Positions 8,879-17,046 of a stretch of 64,000 nucleotides of DNA are shown piece by piece (positions within the stretch are counted from its first letter, which is position 1; every line of letters starts with the position of its first letter). Position numbers and translations under genes: made by a program. The stretch covers positions 372,001-436,000 of the forward strand of contig NZ_FMZV01000001.1 in the NCBI RefSeq assembly GCF_900101475.1, given 5' to 3'. The notes under the pieces are model-generated. The model did not search any database and was not told where the DNA came from. It saw nothing but the letters and a program-made list of their open reading frames with translations. This DNA comes from Ruegeria marina (GTDB lineage: Bacteria; Pseudomonadota; Alphaproteobacteria; Rhodobacterales; Rhodobacteraceae).

Positions 8879-9496
8879 ATGGACACCGCCTTTCTGATCA
8901 CCGCCTTCACCACGCTTTTCGTGGTGATCGACCCGCCCGGCCAGACGCCGATCTTCATGGCGCTGACCCAGGGCATGGACAGCCGAACCCGGCGCGGCAT
9001 CGCGCTGCGCGCCTGCCTGACTGCGGCCGGCATCCTTGCCATGTTCGCCGCCTTCGGCGAGGCGGTGCTGGGTTTCGTGGGCATTTCGATGCCCGCGTTC
9101 CGCGTGGCGGGCGGCGTACTTCTGTTCCTCACCGCGCTCGACATGCTGTTCGAACGCCGCACCAAGCGGCGCGAGGACCGGGCCGAGGCCGAACCGCACC
9201 CCGATCCGTCGGTGTTTCCGCTGGGCATCCCGCTGATCGCCGGGCCGGGCTCGATCGCCACCATGATCCTACTGGCGGGCGAACACCCCGGCATCGAAGG
9301 ACTGGCCACCGTCATCGCCGTGATGCTGGCTGTCCTGGCCGTGGTGCTGTTTCTCTACATGATCTCGGGTTTTCTGGCGCGTCTGCTGGGCAAGACGGGG
9401 CTCAATGTCGTGACCCGGCTCCTGGGGATGCTGCTGGCCGCGCTCGCGGTGCAGTTCATCCTCGACGGGCTGAGGGCCTTTGGCTTTGCTTCCTGA
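8879..9496 (+). CDS. MarC family integral membrane protein
   Basis: This 205-residue protein has about six predicted transmembrane helices and the UPF0056/MarC hallmarks. These are an N-terminal FVVIDPPGQTPIFMALT segment and the internal repeat FPLGIPLIAGPGSIATMI near residues 115-132. The biochemical role of MarC is unsettled; the early link to multiple antibiotic resistance in E. coli was not upheld. I use ATG 8879 (MDTAFLITAF) because the first helix starts there; an upstream in-frame ATG at 8840 adds polar residues only. Confidence 0.9.
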   Translation: MDTAFLITAFTTLFVVIDPPGQTPIFMALTQGMDSRTRRGIALRACLTAAGILAMFAAFGEAVLGFVGISMPAFRVAGGVLLFLTALDMLFERRTKRREDRAEAEPHPDPSVFPLGIPLIAGPGSIATMILLAGEHPGIEGLATVIAVMLAVLAVVLFLYMISGFLARLLGKTGLNVVTRLLGMLLAALAVQFILDGLRAFGFAS

Positions 9497-9535
9497 CACC
9501 CCATATCGGGATCGGACGCACAGGAAAGACACCCC

Positions 9536-10117
9536 ATGGACACAGACGACACCGCCCGCCTGATCTATATGTCGCTGCTTGGCGCAGCCTTGTTGTTCTG
9601 GTTCGTGACCCATAACCGGGCCAGCCTGGGCAAGTCCGTGCAGATGGCGCTGGCTTGGGTCTTCATCTTCATCGGCGTGATCGCGGTGGTCGGCCTTTGG
9701 GAGGACATTCGCGGCACCGTCAACGGCACTCCACGCATCTCGGTCAGCGAAAACCGGATCGAGATCCCGCGCAGCCCGGATGGACATTACTATGCGACGC
9801 TCATCGTCGATGGCCAACCACTGCGCTTCCTTGTCGATACCGGCGCCAGCCAGGTGGTGCTGAGCCATTCCGACGCCGACCGGCTGGGCATCGACACCGG
9901 CGCGCTGAACTATTTCGGCCGCGCCTACACGGCCAATGGAGAGGTGCGCACGGCGCCGGTGAAGCTCGATCAGGTGCAACTGGGCGGTTTTGCCGATCAG
10001 AACATCACGGCCTGGGTCAACCAGGGCGAGATGAGTGAATCGCTGCTCGGGATGGAGTACCTGCAACGGTTCAGCAGGATCGAGATCGCGGACGGCCGCC
10101 TGATCCTTTCGCGTTGA
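9536..10117 (+). CDS. Membrane-anchored retropepsin-like aspartic protease (TIGR02281 type)
   Basis: This 193-residue protein has two N-terminal transmembrane helices (about 10-24 and 36-54). They are followed by a periplasmic clan AA aspartic protease domain with the catalytic VDTGAS motif at residues 100-105 and a C-terminal SLLGMEYL that corresponds to the conserved hydrophobic-Gly pair. Single-domain proteins of this kind must dimerise to form an active site. The physiological substrate is unknown. It starts 39 nt after marC and may be cotranscribed with it. Confidence 0.85.
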   Translation: MDTDDTARLIYMSLLGAALLFWFVTHNRASLGKSVQMALAWVFIFIGVIAVVGLWEDIRGTVNGTPRISVSENRIEIPRSPDGHYYATLIVDGQPLRFLVDTGASQVVLSHSDADRLGIDTGALNYFGRAYTANGEVRTAPVKLDQVQLGGFADQNITAWVNQGEMSESLLGMEYLQRFSRIEIADGRLILSR

Positions 10118-10214
10118 GCGGTCGCAGGCGTCCCTTCGCGTGACGCATCCGGCACGCCCGATCCCCGGCGTTTGTGTGCATTCTTCCCACAGCCCCGTGT
10201 TCGGAGACCGCCCC

Positions 10215-11381
10215 ATGCCCGACGCTTCATTGATCTTTCCGGCCCGGGAATACCGCCGCCGCATCGCCGCCTTGCAGGCAGGAATGACGGAAACAGGGCT
10301 GGACGCGCTGCTGCTGACCTCTCCGGCGGATGTCTTCTATGTCACCGGCTTTCTCACCCGGTTCTGGGAAAGCCCGGCCCGGCCGTGGTTCATGGTGATC
10401 CCGGCCTCCGGCGATCCGGTCGCGGTGATCCCGGCCATCGGTTCGGACCTGATGAGCCGCACCTGGATCACCGATATCCGCACCTGGGACGCACCCGATC
10501 CGGTCGATGACGGCGTCAGCCTGCTGTGCGAAACGCTCGCCACCCTTGTACCCGAAACCGGCAGGATCGGCCTGCCGATGGGGCTGGAAACCCACCTTCG
10601 CATGCCTCTGGCCGACTTCCTGCGGGTTTCCGATCAGCTGTCGCCGCGACGGTTCACCGACGCCACCGCAGTCGTACAACGGGTGCGCGAGATCAAGTCA
10701 GAGGCCGAAATCGACAGGATCCGCGCGATCTGCGCCATCGCCTCCGACACGTTCGACCGCGTCGCGGAGTTCGCGCGCGGCGGCGTGCCATTGGAGCGGG
10801 TATTCCGCGACTTCCAGTCCATGCTGCTGCAGACGGGCGCGGATTGGGTCAGCTATGTCGCGGGCGGTGCCGGTCCGGGCGGCTATGGCGACGTGATCTC
10901 GCCCGCCGATGCGCGCCCGCTGACATCGGGCGATATCCTGATGCTGGACACCGGCGCGGTGAAAGACGGGTATTTCTGCGATTTCGACCGCAATTATGCC
11001 ATCGGTCCGGCCCCGGATGCCGCCCGCCGCGCCCACGCGGCCCTGTTCGCCGCCACCGAGGACGCGCTGGAGCAGCTGCGCCCCGGCATGCTGGCCCGCG
11101 ACGCGCATCGCATCCTGACCGAAGGCTTGCGCAGACGTGGTGCGCAACCCGGTGGCGGACGCCTGGGTCACGGGCTGGGCCTCACGCTCACCGAATGGCC
11201 CTCGTTCACGCCAAAGGACACGACCGAACTGCGCGCCGGCATGGTGCTGACGCTGGAACCCGGTGCCGAGATTGCGCCGGGACGCATCCTTGTCCATGAA
11301 GAAAACATCGTCCTGCGCGACAGTGGCCCCGAGCTTCTCAGCCGCCGCGCGCCTGCCACCCTGCCGGAGTTGCCCGCATGA
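10215..11381 (+). CDS. M24 family metallopeptidase / hydrolase
   Basis: This 388-residue enzyme has a creatinase-like N-terminal domain and a pita-bread M24 catalytic domain. All five expected metal ligands are present: D245, D256, H319 (GHG), E348 (LEPG) and a Glu of HEEN near 362. Family members include Xaa-Pro peptidases, creatinase and ectoine hydrolase (DoeA/EutD). A GGAGA ribosome-binding site 8 nt before ATG 10215 decides the start. Its stop overlaps the start of the next gene by 4 nt (ATGA). An M24 enzyme paired with an Asp/Glu racemase-fold protein recalls EutD-EutA of ectoine catabolism, but EutB, EutC and EutE are missing, so the substrate is open. Confidence 0.85.
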   Translation: MPDASLIFPAREYRRRIAALQAGMTETGLDALLLTSPADVFYVTGFLTRFWESPARPWFMVIPASGDPVAVIPAIGSDLMSRTWITDIRTWDAPDPVDDGVSLLCETLATLVPETGRIGLPMGLETHLRMPLADFLRVSDQLSPRRFTDATAVVQRVREIKSEAEIDRIRAICAIASDTFDRVAEFARGGVPLERVFRDFQSMLLQTGADWVSYVAGGAGPGGYGDVISPADARPLTSGDILMLDTGAVKDGYFCDFDRNYAIGPAPDAARRAHAALFAATEDALEQLRPGMLARDAHRILTEGLRRRGAQPGGGRLGHGLGLTLTEWPSFTPKDTTELRAGMVLTLEPGAEIAPGRILVHEENIVLRDSGPELLSRRAPATLPELPA

Positions 11382-12127
11382 AGCCTTTTCCCTACGACCT
11401 CACCGGCCCCATCGGCAGCGCCGCCACGCTTGGCCTGATCGTGCTGCAATCGGACGAGACAGTGGAACAGGATTTCCGCCGCCTCTTCGCAAGCCCAGAC
11501 GTGGCGCTGCATTTCACCCGCATCCCCTCGGGCACGGATGTCACCCCGGAAACCCTGGCCGAAATGGAACAGGAACTGCCGAGCGCCGCCGGCCTGTTGC
11601 CGCCCTCGGCCCGTTTCGGCAGCGTCGGATACGCCTGCACCTCGGGCAGTACCATGATCGGCCCCGAACGGGTCGGAGAGTTGATCAAGGGCGCCTGCCA
11701 CACCCAGGCCACCACCAACCCGCTGACCGCAGCCCGCGCCGCGCTGCGCGCGCTGGGCATCACCCGGCTGGGCATCGTGTCACCTTATGTCGCCTCGGTG
11801 GCCGAACCGGTGCGCCGGGCCCTGGCCGAGGCCGGCGTAGAGGCGCCCGAGACGCTCAGTTTCGGCGAATCCACCGAGGCCCGCGTGGCGCGCATCGCCC
11901 CAGCCTCGATCCGCGCCGCGGCGCTGGATCTGGGGCGGCGCAGCGGGATAGACGGGGTTTTCCTCAGTTGCACCAACCTGCGCTCGCTCGACGTGATCGA
12001 CGATATCGAGGCGGAACTGGGCCTGCCTGTCCTCAGTTCGAACCAGGTGCTGGCCTGGCACATGGCCGCGCAGGCCGGCCTGCCGCTGTCGGGTCCGGGG
12101 CGGCTGTGGCAGACGCCTGCCGCCTGA
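11378..12127 (+). CDS. Asp/Glu racemase superfamily protein (maleate isomerase / EutA-like)
   Basis: This 249-residue protein has the two-domain racemase fold with the paired cysteines C87 (YACTSGS) and C198 (LSCTNLR). They are positioned as the acid/base pair of maleate isomerase, arylmalonate decarboxylase and EutA. It overlaps the M24 hydrolase by 4 nt, so both are almost certainly made together and probably act on related substrates. Whether it racemises, isomerises or decarboxylates cannot be told from the sequence. The closest known gene pairing is EutD-EutA in ectoine utilisation operons. Confidence 0.8.
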   Translation: MKPFPYDLTGPIGSAATLGLIVLQSDETVEQDFRRLFASPDVALHFTRIPSGTDVTPETLAEMEQELPSAAGLLPPSARFGSVGYACTSGSTMIGPERVGELIKGACHTQATTNPLTAARAALRALGITRLGIVSPYVASVAEPVRRALAEAGVEAPETLSFGESTEARVARIAPASIRAAALDLGRRSGIDGVFLSCTNLRSLDVIDDIEAELGLPVLSSNQVLAWHMAAQAGLPLSGPGRLWQTPAA

Positions 12128-12134
12128 CCCCCCT

Positions 12135-13691
12135 TCAGGCTGCGATGCCGTCGCGCAGCACCCTGCGCAGGATCTTGCCCGATGCGGATTTCGGGATCGT
12201 GTCGACCACCTCCAGAACCCGCACCTGCTTGTAATGCGCCAGCCGGGTTTCGAGATAGGCCTGCACCTCGTCCAGCGTTGGGGCCGCCTGCCCCGGCGCC
12301 GCGACGACAAAGGCCATCGGCAATTCCCCGGCCTCGCTGTCCGGCTTGCCGATCACGGCAGCATCGGTAATCGCGGGATGGGTCAGCAGTTCAGCTTCCA
12401 CCTCGGCAGGGGCCACCTGGAAGCCCTTGTACTTGATCAGTTCCTTCAGACGGTCGGTGATATAGAGATAGCCGTCGGCGTCGAAATGAGCGATGTCGCC
12501 GGTGCGCAGCCAGCCGCCCTCGACGATGGTCGCCGCCGTGGCGGCCGGGTTGTTGAGATAGCCCTTCATCACCTGCGGCCCGCGCACCCAAAGCTCACCG
12601 TCCTCGCCCGGCGGCATGTCGGCCAGCGTCTCGGGGTTCACGATCCGGGATTCGGTATTCGGGATCGCGATGCCCGAGGCGCCAGGCTTGCCCTTTCCAT
12701 AGGGAGAGACATGGCTGACCGGCGACAATTCGGTCATACCATAACCTTGGGCCGCATTCGTACCCAAACGCCGCCCCATGGCGTCGCTGAGGTCGGCGCT
12801 CAGCGGTGCCGCGGCGCAATTCACATGCTTCACGCAGGACAGGTCATGGCCTTCGACCATCGGGTGTTTCGCCAGCGCCAGCGCGACGGGCGGCACGATC
12901 CACAGACGCGGCGTCTGGTATTGGGTGATCAGGTTCAGGAACATCTCCAGATCGAAGCGCGGCATGGTCACCAGGCCACCACCCGCCGCCATGTAGATGT
13001 TCATCAGCACCTGCAACCCGTAGATGTGAAAGAACGGAAGGAAGCCGACCGTCTTTTCGCCAGCGGCCAGATCCGCAACCGCAAGCGTCTGGTCGATGTT
13101 CACCACAAGATTGCGATGGGTCAGCATCACCCCCTTTGGCAGCCCCGTCGTGCCCGAGGAATAGGGCAGCACCGCGATATGCTCATCCAGATCGACCGGC
13201 GCCTGTTCCACCATTGGCGGCCCCATCAGCGAGGCCAGCGGCACCATCCCCTCGGGCGCATCGCCGATGATCACGATCTCGCTGACGCCAGTGCCTTTGA
13301 TCGCCTCGTGCGCGGTTTCGGCGAACATCGCGATGGTCACCAGCACATCGGCGCCGGCATCGTTGAGCTGATGGTTGACCTCATGCGCGGTATAGGTCGG
13401 GTTGATCGTGGTCACCGTGCCGCCCGCCCAGGCCGCTCCATGGAAGACCACGCAGTATTCGGGGATGTTGGGCGCCATCAGCGCAACCACCTTGCCTGCG
13501 CCCCAACCGCGCGCGGTCAGCCCCCCTGCCAGCGCCTTGACACCACCGATGAACTGCGCCCCGGTCAGGCTGCGGCCCGAGGGACCGTCGATCAGGACGG
13601 TCGCCTCCGGGTCGATCCCCGCGAAAACCCGCTGGGAAACGGTCAGGTCCGACAGCGCCACGTCCGGAAAACTGCTCTTGTAAATGGTCAT
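12135..13691 (-). CDS. AMP-dependent acyl-CoA ligase, 4-coumarate-CoA ligase-like
   Basis: This 518-residue ANL-superfamily enzyme activates a carboxylic acid as acyl-AMP and transfers it to CoA. The P-loop SSGTTGLPKG is at residues 178-187. The hinge motif GDIAHFDADGYLYITDRLKE precedes the C-terminal domain, and the catalytic lysine lies in PKSASGKILRR near 511. Sequence style is closest to 4-coumarate/aryl-CoA ligases, but the acid is not identifiable. A GGGAGGA ribosome-binding site precedes the ATG. It is convergent with the racemase-like gene (7 bp apart) and appears monocistronic. Confidence 0.9.
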   Translation of the reverse strand: MTIYKSSFPDVALSDLTVSQRVFAGIDPEATVLIDGPSGRSLTGAQFIGGVKALAGGLTARGWGAGKVVALMAPNIPEYCVVFHGAAWAGGTVTTINPTYTAHEVNHQLNDAGADVLVTIAMFAETAHEAIKGTGVSEIVIIGDAPEGMVPLASLMGPPMVEQAPVDLDEHIAVLPYSSGTTGLPKGVMLTHRNLVVNIDQTLAVADLAAGEKTVGFLPFFHIYGLQVLMNIYMAAGGGLVTMPRFDLEMFLNLITQYQTPRLWIVPPVALALAKHPMVEGHDLSCVKHVNCAAAPLSADLSDAMGRRLGTNAAQGYGMTELSPVSHVSPYGKGKPGASGIAIPNTESRIVNPETLADMPPGEDGELWVRGPQVMKGYLNNPAATAATIVEGGWLRTGDIAHFDADGYLYITDRLKELIKYKGFQVAPAEVEAELLTHPAITDAAVIGKPDSEAGELPMAFVVAAPGQAAPTLDEVQAYLETRLAHYKQVRVLEVVDTIPKSASGKILRRVLRDGIAA

Positions 13692-13766
13692 CCGAATTCC
13701 TCCCTTTCAGGAGAGATTACGCCCCAAGCACGTTATTCCAAATGAAATTGCGACCGGCTGGGTGAA

Positions 13767-14231
13767 TCACCCCCCCGTTTCGGCCTTCTTTTCCCAGCGT
13801 CCCGAATCCTCGGACCAGTATTGTGCGGCGCAACCTGCCCCGGTCAACGCGCGCCACTGGCCGCGCGCCACCTCGACCGCGCCAGGGTCGTTGCCGTCGA
13901 ACAGGATGCAGACCCGGTCGAGCGTATTCACTTCCTCGGGGCTGACGCCGGCCCCGTCGATACACATCACGCAGGTCGCGCCATTGGAAAGTTCCGGCGC
14001 CGAGGTCAAAAGGACAGGCTGTTCGGCATCATGCGGCCCGCCCGCCATCCCGTGCGGCAGGAACCCATCGTCCGGGGTCAGCCAGAGTTTCTCGTCCAGC
14101 CAATCGAGCCGACCGGGCTCGGTGCCCCGCACCGCCACCCGCCAGCCGGCCGCGAGCGCCCTGGTCAGCAGCGCGCCCAGCGTCTCCTCCAGCGGTTTGC
14201 GGGTCAGGTGGTAGAAATAGGCGGCGCCCAT
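13767..14231 (-). CDS. holC: DNA polymerase III chi subunit
   Basis: This 154-residue protein begins with the HolC-type AAYFYHLTRKPLEETL, includes WLDEKLWLTPDDGFLPHG, and ends with a basic/acidic tail. Chi links the clamp loader (through psi) to single-stranded DNA-binding protein. ATG 14231 is used because it places this sequence at the N-terminus and starts 5 nt after the pepA stop. An upstream in-frame ATG lies inside pepA. The pepA-holC pair is common in proteobacteria. Confidence 0.93.
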   Translation of the reverse strand: MGAAYFYHLTRKPLEETLGALLTRALAAGWRVAVRGTEPGRLDWLDEKLWLTPDDGFLPHGMAGGPHDAEQPVLLTSAPELSNGATCVMCIDGAGVSPEEVNTLDRVCILFDGNDPGAVEVARGQWRALTGAGCAAQYWSEDSGRWEKKAETGG

Positions 14232-14236
14232 CGGAC

Positions 14237-15712
14237 TCAGCCCGCCAGGTCGTCCACCAGCCGGTTCAATGCCATCACCCCCCATCCGGTCGCGCCCTTC
14301 GGCGCCCAAGAGGTCTCGGAGGTGACCGAGGCGACACCCGCAATATCCAGATGGATCCAGGGCGTGCCCTCTTTCACGAACCGCGCCAGGAACTGCGCCG
14401 CGGTGATCGATCCGGCAGGCCGGCCGCCCACGTTCTTCATGTCGGCGATGCGCGATTTCAGCATGTCGTCATAAGCCTTGCCCAGCGGCATCCGCCAGGC
14501 GCCCTCACCCTCGGCGGCGGCGGCCTTGAGGAAGGCGTCGCACAAGCCGTCGTCGTTCGAGAACACCCCGGCATTCTCATGCCCCAGCCCGATGATGATG
14601 GCGCCGGTCAGGGTGGCAAGGTCGATCATCCCCGTAGGCTTGAACCGTTCCTGCGCGTACCACATCACGTCGCACAGCACGAGCCGCCCCTCGGCATCGG
14701 TGTTGATGATCTCGACGGTGTCGCCCTTCATGGATTTCACCACGTCGCCCGGACGGGTGGCCCGGCCCGAGGGCATGTTCTCGACCAGGCCGACCAGGCC
14801 CACCACATTGGCCTTGGCGTTGCGCAGGGCCAGCGAACGCATGGTGCCTGCGACCACGGCCGCACCGCCCATATCCATGGTCATGTCCTCCATGCCAGCG
14901 GCCGGTTTCAGCGAGATGCCGCCGGTGTCGAACACCACACCTTTGCCCACCAGCGCCAGGGGGGCGGCATCCTTGTCCCCGCCCTTCCACTGCATCACGA
15001 CGACCTTGGACGGGCTGTCGGACCCCTGCCCGACACTGAGCAGCGTGCGCATGCCCAGTTCGGCCAGCTTGTCTTCCTCCAGCACCTCGACCTCCAGCCC
15101 CAGCGCCTGCATCTCCTTCAGGCGGTCGGCGAATTCGCTGGTGGTCAACACGTTCGCCGGCTCGTTGACCAGATCGCGGGTCATGTGCACGCCCTCGGCC
15201 ACCGCCAGCAACGGCGCGAATGCTTCGGAGACGGCGGCGGCCTTGTTATGCGCGATGGTGACCGCGCCCTTCTCGCCCTTCTCGTCTGCGCCGGGCGTCT
15301 TGTGCACGGTAAAGTCATAGGCGCGGAGCGCCAGCCCGAGAGCCAGTTGCTCGGCCCGCGCCTGCCCGCCCGCCATCACCAGCATCGGTTTGTCTCCGGC
15401 CAGCTTGGCCAGTGCAGCCCCGGCCTTGCGCGCGGTCAGCGTGTCGGCCCGGCGCGGCAGCACCAGGATGTCCAGCGCTTCGGCCGCCATCCCGACGGGC
15501 CAGGCCAGCGTCAGCGTCTGCCCGGCCTTGAGTTTTGAAAACCGGTCGCTTGCCACCAGCCGCGCCAACGCGCCCCGCGTCAGCCGATTCAGCCGCCGCG
15601 CAGCGGGACTCAGCGTGCCCTCGGGCGGCAGGATGACCGCGACCCGCCCGGTCGCGGTCGCCAGGGCATCGAGCTGGGGCTCTTCGAAACGGATCTGGAT
15701 CAGGCTGGTCAT
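14237..15712 (-). CDS. pepA: Leucyl aminopeptidase (M17)
   Basis: This 491-residue cytosolic hexameric metallopeptidase releases N-terminal residues from peptides. The family signature NTDAEGRL is at 337-344 and metal ligands K257 and D262 lie in VGKGVVFDTGG. The N-terminal domain, which in E. coli PepA also binds DNA at cer sites, is present but weakly conserved. The start follows a short AT-richer region shared with the divergent lptG promoter. holC follows 5 nt downstream. Confidence 0.97.
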   Translation of the reverse strand: MTSLIQIRFEEPQLDALATATGRVAVILPPEGTLSPAARRLNRLTRGALARLVASDRFSKLKAGQTLTLAWPVGMAAEALDILVLPRRADTLTARKAGAALAKLAGDKPMLVMAGGQARAEQLALGLALRAYDFTVHKTPGADEKGEKGAVTIAHNKAAAVSEAFAPLLAVAEGVHMTRDLVNEPANVLTTSEFADRLKEMQALGLEVEVLEEDKLAELGMRTLLSVGQGSDSPSKVVVMQWKGGDKDAAPLALVGKGVVFDTGGISLKPAAGMEDMTMDMGGAAVVAGTMRSLALRNAKANVVGLVGLVENMPSGRATRPGDVVKSMKGDTVEIINTDAEGRLVLCDVMWYAQERFKPTGMIDLATLTGAIIIGLGHENAGVFSNDDGLCDAFLKAAAAEGEGAWRMPLGKAYDDMLKSRIADMKNVGGRPAGSITAAQFLARFVKEGTPWIHLDIAGVASVTSETSWAPKGATGWGVMALNRLVDDLAG

Positions 15713-15948
15713 CAGGGTCTCCTCAACATCTGTCCGACAAGAGGTAACGTGCCCACCGCATCTTGACCAGATAGCAGTTTTCCCCGTCGGGCAATTGCTT
15801 TAAGGTCCCGAAAAAATCGAATGACAGGCTCCGGGGGGATCGCAGTGTCAGGCCACGGCATAATCGTCCCGTCGTATTTTTCGGCGTGCCGCGATTTCGC
15901 GGGGCCGGTGCATTTTTCCCTGTGCCGCCTTTGCACAAAGGGCGCGGC

Positions 15949-17046
15949 ATGATCCTGGACCGCTATTTCGCCCGCCGTTTCCTGCAAAGCTTCATGGTGA
16001 TCGGCACCGTTTTCATGGCCCTGATCCTGCTGATCGACTTCATCGAGCAATTGCGCCGATTCGAAAGCCATGACGTCAGCTTCGGCCAGAAGATCGGGCT
16101 GACGCTGCTGAACGCGCCTGCGGGGATCAGCGAAATCCTGCCCTTGCTGATGATCCTTGCGACCATCGTCCTGTTCGTCGGCCTCGCCCGCAGTTCCGAG
16201 CTTGTCGTGACCCGCGCGATCGGGCGCTCGGGCATCCGGGCGCTGGTGGGGCCGGTACTGGTTGCGCTGATCATCGGCGGACTGACCGTCACAACGCTCA
16301 ATCCGATCGTGGCCGCTACCGCCGTGCGCTACCAGACGCTTGCCGACACCTATCGCAACGGCGGTCCCTCGGCCCTGTCGCTCAGCAGCGAAGGCCTGTG
16401 GTTGCGGCAAGGCGATGCCGAGGGACAATCGGTGATTCACGCCCAGGCCTTTGGCCCTGACGGCCTGACCCTTCTGCAAGTCACGATCCTGAGCTATGCG
16501 CCTGGCGGCGGGCCTGTGCGGCGGATTCTCGCGGACAGCGCGCAACTGGATGTCGGCAAATGGGTACTGACCAATGCCAAGGTCTGGCCGCTTGAAACCG
16601 GACAGAACCCCGAAGTCAACGCCGTCCGGCACGACAGGTATGAACTCCCCACCTCCCTGACGCAGGACCGCATTCAGGACAGCCTTGGACGCAGGGAGAC
16701 CATTTCGATCTACGACCTGCCAAAAACCATTGCCGAGCTCCGGCAGGCGGGATTTTCGACCAAGCGGCACGAGGTCTGGCTGCAGGTCGAACTCGCCCGG
16801 CCCCTGTTCCTGATCTCGATGGTTCTGGTCGGAGCGGCCTTCACCATGCGCCACGCCCGTTTCGGGGGCACCGGGATAGCCGTTCTTACCGCAGTCCTTC
16901 TCGGGTTTCTGCTCTACTTCATGAGAAATTTCGCGCAAATCCTGGGTGAGAACGGACAGATCCCCGTTGCACTGGCCGCCTGGGCGCCGCCTGTGGCGGC
17001 AATCATGCTGACCTTTGGGCTCTTGCTGCACGCGGAGGACGGATAA
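15949..17046 (+). CDS. lptG: LPS export ABC transporter permease LptG
   Basis: This 365-residue inner-membrane protein of the YjgP/YjgQ family has three helices, a periplasmic jelly-roll of about 150 residues and three further helices. The segment LFVGLARSSELVVTRAIGRSG after helix 2-3 is the LptB-contacting coupling helix typical of LptG. With LptF, LptB, LptC, LptA and LptD it moves lipopolysaccharide to the outer membrane. ATG 15949 (MILDRYFARRF) fits the family start; 15886 would add 21 non-conserved residues. It is unusual that no lptF precedes it, since only 236 bp separate it from pepA. Confidence 0.92.
   Translation: MILDRYFARRFLQSFMVIGTVFMALILLIDFIEQLRRFESHDVSFGQKIGLTLLNAPAGISEILPLLMILATIVLFVGLARSSELVVTRAIGRSGIRALVGPVLVALIIGGLTVTTLNPIVAATAVRYQTLADTYRNGGPSALSLSSEGLWLRQGDAEGQSVIHAQAFGPDGLTLLQVTILSYAPGGGPVRRILADSAQLDVGKWVLTNAKVWPLETGQNPEVNAVRHDRYELPTSLTQDRIQDSLGRRETISIYDLPKTIAELRQAGFSTKRHEVWLQVELARPLFLISMVLVGAAFTMRHARFGGTGIAVLTAVLLGFLLYFMRNFAQILGENGQIPVALAAWAPPVAAIMLTFGLLLHAEDG

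Noticed and set aside
8530-8897. Two short plus-strand ORFs between the ABC-F gene and marC
   Set aside because: No ribosome-binding site, no recognisable domain, and coding-like composition is not convincing.
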